DNA of 46,690 nucleotides from the NCBI GenBank assembly GCA_946494335.1, contig CAMMBV010000028.1:1-46690 (forward strand). Reading direction: 5' to 3'. Below the pieces are notes generated by a model. That model was not told where the DNA came from and made no database searches. It saw nothing but the letters and a program-made list of their open reading frames with translations. This stretch comes from an uncultured Ruminococcus sp. (GTDB lineage: Bacteria > Bacillota > Clostridia > Lachnospirales > Lachnospiraceae). Below, one piece after another: positions 43,266-46,690 of this stretch. Each line of letters starts with the position of its first letter. Positions within the stretch are counted from its first letter, which is position 1. A program made the position numbers and the translations under genes.

Positions 43266-44279
43266 TTATCGCCGCGGCGGCGCCGTGGTTCCTCTGATGG
43301 TGAGCGTGGTTCCGGTGGCGATTTTCAGTATTTCACCTGTGTGGTCTTCCATCATCTGCAGCAGCCGTTCTATGGCCAGTTCGCCGAAACGTTTCAGGTT
43401 TACGTGGACGGTAGTAAGCTGTGGGGAGGTCATTCGGGCAGCGGCGGAATCATCGAAACCGATGATGGAGATATCCTCCGGGATCCGGTAGCCTTTCTGG
43501 ATGAGAGCGGAGAATACGGCGGCTCCGATAATATCATTGCCGGTTATAAAGGCGGTGGGAAGGCTGTCCCGCTGCTCCAGCTGTTCCCGAAATTCCAGCT
43601 GCAGATCTTCCCGAAAGTAATCCAGGTTATACATGTATTCATCCTTTTGGGGAATGTCCAGGCGCCTCATCATCTGGAGGAAATAATCCCGCCGGTCGTG
43701 GAAGGTTCCATAGGGCTGGCGGCTGGTGATGTAGCCAATATCCGTATGTCCCAGAGATTTCAGGTAGGACAAAGCCTGGTAGCTTCCGGTTTCACTGTCA
43801 TTATTTAAGGTGTTGATCGCGTTTCCATAGATATGATGATCGATGAAGATAATGGGAATAGGGAAACGCTCATACTGTGCATAGTCTGAACAATGGTATT
43901 CTGTTCCCAGAAAGATGATGCCGTCGTACTGAGAATCACAGGCGTCCTTAAGGATATCGTCCAGATTATTTTCAGATGCGTTTACCACGGAAAGAGAATG
44001 CTGCCGCTGGCGGCAGATCTGTTCGATGCCTTCCATGATGAGCGGGGAAAATTCATTTCGGATATAGGGTACTCTTACTGCGTCTTTATAGCAAAGGTAC
44101 AGAATCCTCTTCATGGCCGAAGAATCTTTTTTGCGGATTGTATAGCCGTTTTGTACCAGTAGCTCTGCAAGCTTTTCACGAAGTTCCGGACGCACCCCCG
44201 GCTTATCATTTAATACAAGAGATACGGCGGCGGGAGAAACGCCGGCCAATTCTGCAATTTTTCTTACGGTTAATTTCAT
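43266..44279 (-). CDS. LacI-family transcriptional repressor
   Basis: A 337-residue regulator. The N-terminal helix-turn-helix MKLTVRKIAELAGVSPAAVS and hinge region SLVLNDKPGVRPELREKL are classic; the rest is a sugar-binding-type core with ISIIGFDDSAAARMTSPQLTTV near 280. It should bind a palindrome and release it on an unknown sugar or nucleoside. It is divergent from a short lipoprotein gene; between them are an ACTAAAC-type palindrome and two ACTAAACA copies that look like its operators. Higher GC than the AraC cassette next to it, so it probably belongs to a different acquisition or to the core. Confidence 0.93.
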   Translation of the reverse strand: MKLTVRKIAELAGVSPAAVSLVLNDKPGVRPELREKLAELLVQNGYTIRKKDSSAMKRILYLCYKDAVRVPYIRNEFSPLIMEGIEQICRQRQHSLSVVNASENNLDDILKDACDSQYDGIIFLGTEYHCSDYAQYERFPIPIIFIDHHIYGNAINTLNNDSETGSYQALSYLKSLGHTDIGYITSRQPYGTFHDRRDYFLQMMRRLDIPQKDEYMYNLDYFREDLQLEFREQLEQRDSLPTAFITGNDIIGAAVFSALIQKGYRIPEDISIIGFDDSAAARMTSPQLTTVHVNLKRFGELAIERLLQMMEDHTGEILKIATGTTLTIRGTTAPPRR

Positions 44280-44430
44280 GTGATTCGGCCTCCTGTGTTT
44301 TGAAGTCTGCCTGTCCTGTGGGGCGGCTGCGCAGGCGTTTTATGGTTTCTGGTATCATCATAGCACATAATCTTGTTGAAATCCATATTAAATGTTTAGG
44401 AAAATAAAAAACTAACAATAAGGAACAAAT

Positions 44431-44445
44431 ACTAAACAGTTTAGT
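44431..44445. promoter_or_regulatory. Candidate LacI operator
   Basis: ACTAAAC-A-GTTTAGT is a perfect 7-1-7 palindrome between the divergent LacI and lipoprotein genes. The half site recurs at 44570-44577 and 44581-44588. The rest of this 336-bp gap holds no gene. Confidence 0.6.
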
Positions 44446-44497
44446 TGTATATAATAAACAAAGTTGAAAAAAATAGGGAAATACTCATAAAATGTGG

Positions 44498-44526
44498 TTG
44501 ACTTTAGTGGAAAATTGTATTATATT
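44498..44526 (+). promoter_or_regulatory. Promoter of the half-length lipoprotein gene
   Basis: TTGACT, 17-bp spacer, TATATT; start near 44533, so the ACTAAACA copies fall in the leader. Confidence 0.7.
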
Positions 44527-44569
44527 CTAATCAAGAAATAAACAGATCGAAAAATAAAAAGAAACAATA

Positions 44570-44588
44570 ACTAAACAGCAACTAAACA
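44570..44588 (+). promoter_or_regulatory. Direct repeat of the LacI half site in the lipoprotein leader
   Basis: ACTAAACA at 44570-44577 and again at 44581-44588, each identical to the left half of the 44431 palindrome. A repressor bound at both places could loop the DNA across the promoter. Confidence 0.5.
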
Positions 44589-44615
44589 AATTGTGATCAA
44601 GAAGGAGGAACGATT

Positions 44616-45068
44616 ATGAAAACAAGAAGAATGATGATGGCAGTTGCAGGAATGATGGCGGCAGGTATTCTGGCAGGATGCGGAGTGACCAGCATGGCAA
44701 GTACGGAAGAAACAAAGGGTGTGATCGGATACGTTGGAAATGAAATGGATCAGGATTTTGCAGAAGGCATTGCGCAGGAAGCTGCCAGAGAAGGGTATGC
44801 CTGTGTAGCTTCTGAGACAGAAGGCAACATGATGACGGAATGTATCGACGTGCTGGAAAAAGGGGCGGACGTAATCGTGCTGACACCGGCCGAAGAAGAG
44901 AAGGAGACGCAGCAGGTGATTGAGGCGGCTCACGACAACAACGTGTCAGTAGTATTGAAAACCACAGAAAAGAGCAGGACGGATTATGATAAACTGGTTG
45001 GCCAGGAAGGCAGCGAGGGAGGCAATACTGCAGCTGTCTGCGCCATTGATCTGATGGAGGGAAAATAA
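44616..45068 (+). CDS. Half-length periplasmic-binding-type lipoprotein
   Basis: A 150-residue lipoprotein: signal with lipobox LAGC, Cys22 lipidated. The mature part (KGVIGYVGNEMDQDFAEGIAQEAARE, then CIDVLEKGADVIVLTPAEEEK shown in part as VLEKGADVIVLTPA) resembles the first lobe of sugar-binding type I proteins, where the VD-x-IVL-x-PA step is diagnostic. The second lobe is missing and the frame stops cleanly at 45068 with promoter, AAGGAGG site and terminator intact. It is either a decayed binding protein or a specialised single-lobe one. No ABC genes follow. Probably controlled by the divergent LacI. Confidence 0.7.
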   Translation: MKTRRMMMAVAGMMAAGILAGCGVTSMASTEETKGVIGYVGNEMDQDFAEGIAQEAAREGYACVASETEGNMMTECIDVLEKGADVIVLTPAEEEKETQQVIEAAHDNNVSVVLKTTEKSRTDYDKLVGQEGSEGGNTAAVCAIDLMEGK

Positions 45069-45079
45069 TGCGGCGTCAG

Positions 45080-45108
45080 TTGACAGGCGCGGAAAAAGAC
45101 CATATAAT
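45080..45108 (+). promoter_or_regulatory. Perfect-consensus promoter upstream of dus
   Basis: TTGACA (45080-45085), 17-bp spacer, TATAAT (45103-45108), exact consensus in every position. The predicted start near 45115 lies only a few bases before a strong terminator. Confidence 0.75.
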
Positions 45109-45118
45109 CTCATAAGCG

Positions 45119-45152
45119 GGAGATGCCGGAGGGGGTCCGGCATCTCCTTTTT
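45119..45152 (+). terminator. Intrinsic terminator between lipoprotein and dus genes
   Basis: GGAGATGCCGGA (45119-45130) pairs perfectly with TCCGGCATCTCC (45136-45147), then TTTTT. It ends the lipoprotein transcript and also lies at the very start of the transcript from the 45080 promoter. Confidence 0.85.
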
Positions 45153-45173
45153 GACATTCAGAGGAGAAAAAAT

Positions 45174-46112
45174 ATGGGAGAACAGTTTTATTTTGCCCCG
45201 ATGGAAGGCATCACAGGTTATATCTATCGAAATGCTCAAAGCCGTCACTTTAAGAAAGCGGACTGTTACGTGACGCCCTTTATTGCCTCCAACCAAAAGG
45301 GGATTTTGAAATCCAGAGATAAAAATGATATTCTGCCGGAACATAACGACGGTATTCGCCTGATTCCGCAGATACTTTCCGGACGTGCGGAGGAGTTTAT
45401 TCTGATGGCAAACCGGATAAAGGAATATGGCTATGAGGAAGTCAATCTGAATCTGGGCTGTCCTTCCCAGACGGTGACGGCCAAGAAAAAAGGAGCGGGT
45501 TTTTTGCTGTATCCAGAAGAGCTGGAGCGCTTTCTGGATGAAGTTTTTGGCGGACTGGATATGAAAATTTCCATCAAAACCAGGCTGGGGTGGGAGAACC
45601 CGGAAGAATTTTATGACCTGATTCGGATCTTTAACCGCTATCCGCTGGAAAGCCTGATGATTCATCCCAGAGTGCGGATGGATTTTTACAAAAACAGGCC
45701 CAACTGGGAAGTCTTTGGTGAAGGAATTTCCATAAGTAAAAACCCGGTCTGCTATAACGGGGATCTGTTTTGCGCTGATGATGTGAAAAGATTCCGGGAA
45801 CATTTTCCTTCTGTAGATCGGATTATGATCGGCAGGGGTCTGCTGCGGGATCCGGCGCTTCTGGAAAAGACGCAGGGAGAAGAAAAAGAAACGGATAAAG
45901 AGCGATACCGGGATTTTATCCAGGATGTATGCGAGGGCTACCGTGAAGTTATGTCCGGCGATAAAAACGTGCTGTTTAAGATGAAAGAACTGTGGAGTTA
46001 CATGATTGATCTGTTTACGGGAGCGGAAAAATACGGCAAAAGAATCAGAAAGGCCAAAAACCTTACGGAGTATGAGCAGATTGTGTCCGAGCTGTTTGCT
46101 TCAAGCTGCTGA
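45174..46112 (+). CDS. tRNA-dihydrouridine synthase
   Basis: A 312-residue flavoenzyme that reduces uridines in the tRNA D-loop. The barrel starts with FYFAPMEGITGYIYRNA, the NLNLGCPSQTVTAKKKGAGF segment carries the catalytic Cys96, KISIKTRLGW gives the conserved Lys and MIHPRVRMDFY the next active-site block; RIMIGRGLLRDPALLE binds the FMN phosphate. The C-terminal helical domain ends at LTEYEQIVSELF. I use the ATG with GAGGAG upstream; the open frame begins 17 codons earlier inside the terminator. Family subtype (DusB/DusC-like) is not resolved. It is a single gene; IS remnants begin right at its 3' end. Confidence 0.93.
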   Translation: MGEQFYFAPMEGITGYIYRNAQSRHFKKADCYVTPFIASNQKGILKSRDKNDILPEHNDGIRLIPQILSGRAEEFILMANRIKEYGYEEVNLNLGCPSQTVTAKKKGAGFLLYPEELERFLDEVFGGLDMKISIKTRLGWENPEEFYDLIRIFNRYPLESLMIHPRVRMDFYKNRPNWEVFGEGISISKNPVCYNGDLFCADDVKRFREHFPSVDRIMIGRGLLRDPALLEKTQGEEKETDKERYRDFIQDVCEGYREVMSGDKNVLFKMKELWSYMIDLFTGAEKYGKRIRKAKNLTEYEQIVSELFASSC

Positions 46113-46233
46113 TGGCATAAGGATATTTCTTTCTCCGTTTTTCCTTAATGTTTTCCAGCTCCGATAAAGCTGCCGTTTCATTCGGGGCATTATATACTGC
46201 TTTGAAATCAGAGGAAAATTTTTTCAGATCATT
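46108..46233 (-). pseudogene. Fragment of an IS256-family transposase
   Basis: The minus-strand reading NDLKKFSSDFKAVYNAPNET followed by AALSELENIKEKRRKKYPYAIS is the IS256/Mutator transposase segment that normally reads DLKAVYTAPTEEAAL and F-x-EKWGKKYP. It is cut on its N-terminal side exactly where the 148-bp IS-end repeat begins (46234) and has no start codon or C-terminus, so it is a dead remnant about 42 codons long. Confidence 0.75.
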
Positions 46234-46381
46234 ACAAGGGGTTTTTGCGCCCTGAAAAAGGGAGACAGAAAGAGGAAGAGACAGTTCCGTAGAGAATTCG
46301 GGCTTTTTCAAGCCCGAATTCTCTGGGATTGTCTCTTTCCTGCGTGTAAGGGGTTAAAAATCGGTATTGACCGATAGCCCC
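46234..46381 (+). repeat. Solo right end of the IS1182-type element, 148-bp copy 2
   Basis: It matches 38227-38374 over 148 bp with three mismatches (near 46355, 46369 and 46376). Its outer end reads GGGGCTATCGG in reverse complement, identical to the left terminal repeat of the full IS. The transposase part is absent. It lies between an IS256 fragment and a phage gene fragment. Confidence 0.85.
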
Positions 46382-46383
46382 TT

Positions 46384-46545
46384 CTTTATTACGGCATCGC
46401 GCAGCTCCATCTTTCCGTGGAGGAAACCATGCTGATGCCCTTCGGCCTGCTAATGGATTTATGGGAGTGCCACAAGCAGTTTTTGGGGATTTCAAAGCCG
46501 AAGCGGGAGCTGACCATTGACGATGTGATTCCTTATGGGATTTAA
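46384..46545 (+). pseudogene. C-terminal fragment of a phage structural-module protein
   Basis: An open reading in frame from the repeat edge: LYYGIAQLHLSVEETMLMP, then FGLLMDLWECHKQFLGISKP and KRELTIDDVIPYGI before the stop. The pattern (aromatic start, SVEE, MDLWECHKQF, IDDVIP) matches the small protein that usually sits between the tail-tube chaperone and tape-measure genes of Firmicutes siphophages. The N-terminus is missing where the IS end begins, so this is debris of a lost prophage. Confidence 0.55.
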
Positions 46546-46561
46546 AATTTTCAAGGATGTA

Positions 46562-46590
46562 TTGCTTTTGTCCGCACATTCGCGTATAAT
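46562..46590 (+). promoter_or_regulatory. Promoter pointing out of the window
   Basis: TTGCTT, 17-bp spacer, TATAAT. An AAGGAG site follows at 46621-46626 without a clear ATG in range; the gene it serves, if any, is beyond the window. Confidence 0.55.
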
Positions 46591-46641
46591 GTAGATGAAG
46601 ATGGGAACACTGAACCCGGAAAGGAGTTTTCGATAGGTAAA

Positions 46642-46690
46642 TTGTAGTCCGAGAGTCCCGTTTGTAATCCAAGAGTCTCTTTTTGTAATT
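46642..46690 (+). repeat. Start of a short tandem repeat, cut by the window edge
   Basis: TTGTAGTCCGAGAGTC at 46642, TTGTAATCCAAGAGTC at 46662 and TTGTAATT at 46683, period 20-21 bp. There are no unique spacers between units. Repeats of this kind occur at the ends of some transposable elements (for example IS21-like), which suits the debris around it. Confidence 0.55.

Noticed and set aside
46063-46311. 82-aa minus-strand gene at the right edge
   Set aside because: A chimera of the IS-end repeat, an IS256 fragment and the antisense of dus; its start lies in the repeat.
46642-46690. Start of a CRISPR array
   Set aside because: Units of 20-21 bp follow each other directly with no unique spacers, and no cas gene is in the window.

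Overview
The window looks like a chromosomal segment of a gut-type, spore-forming Lachnospiraceae (Clostridia; Blautia/Mediterraneibacter-like). Reasons: strong AGGAGG-type ribosome binding sites, TTGACA/TATAAT promoters, a T-box leader, an alpha/beta-type small acid-soluble spore protein, formate-tetrahydrofolate ligase under a ZTP riboswitch, AddAB rather than RecBCD, and DUF4250/DUF1700/DUF4097/PspC proteins common in this family. The genus is inferred from protein style only.

Layout. 1-54 is the tail of a sugar ABC permease. 312-1376 (minus) is an abortive-infection HEPN protein of the Abi_2/AbiF type, with its own strong promoter, a short structured RNA and an intrinsic terminator in front of it; it resembles an RNA-antitoxin/protein-toxin module. 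1732-4577 (minus) is a one-carbon block: formate channel, formate-THF ligase and a ZTP riboswitch whose terminator competes with the aptamer. 4769-11542 holds two secreted NlpC/P60 wall hydrolases flanking a nucleoside-salvage set (cytidine deaminase, pyrimidine-nucleoside phosphorylase, BMP-type nucleoside-binding lipoprotein). 11681-26631 is largely housekeeping: ClpB, a DUF4250 peptide, a small membrane protein, an unknown protein, a methyltransferase, Hsp33, NAD synthetase, a membrane-anchored FMN-binding-like protein, and AddB-AddA. 26659-29694 holds a zinc-ribbon/YARHG membrane protein and a PadR-controlled envelope operon (PadR, DUF1700, DUF4097, PspC) whose promoter is covered by a perfect 23-bp palindrome. 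Then come a spore protein, a GDSL esterase, a cobalamin riboswitch with no recognisable gene behind it, and T-box/valS followed by an LtaS-like enzyme.

From about 36297 the region is accessory. A complete IS1182-type element is inserted between the LtaS-like gene and an AT-rich island made of an AraC regulator divergent from a DASS/SLC13-type permease and a 705-aa tandem alpha/beta-hydrolase. After that come a LacI regulator facing a half-length binding lipoprotein, and a tRNA-dihydrouridine synthase behind a perfect-consensus promoter that runs straight into a terminator. The right edge is a graveyard: an IS256 transposase fragment, a second 148-bp copy of the IS right end, a phage gene fragment, and the start of a short tandem repeat.

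Most notable: (1) the AbiF-type gene with its upstream small RNA and terminator; (2) the orphan B12 riboswitch; (3) the AraC/permease/tandem-hydrolase cassette, whose first hydrolase half has lost its nucleophile; (4) the promoter-terminator pair in front of dus. All assignments come from reading the sequence by eye; no database search was run.
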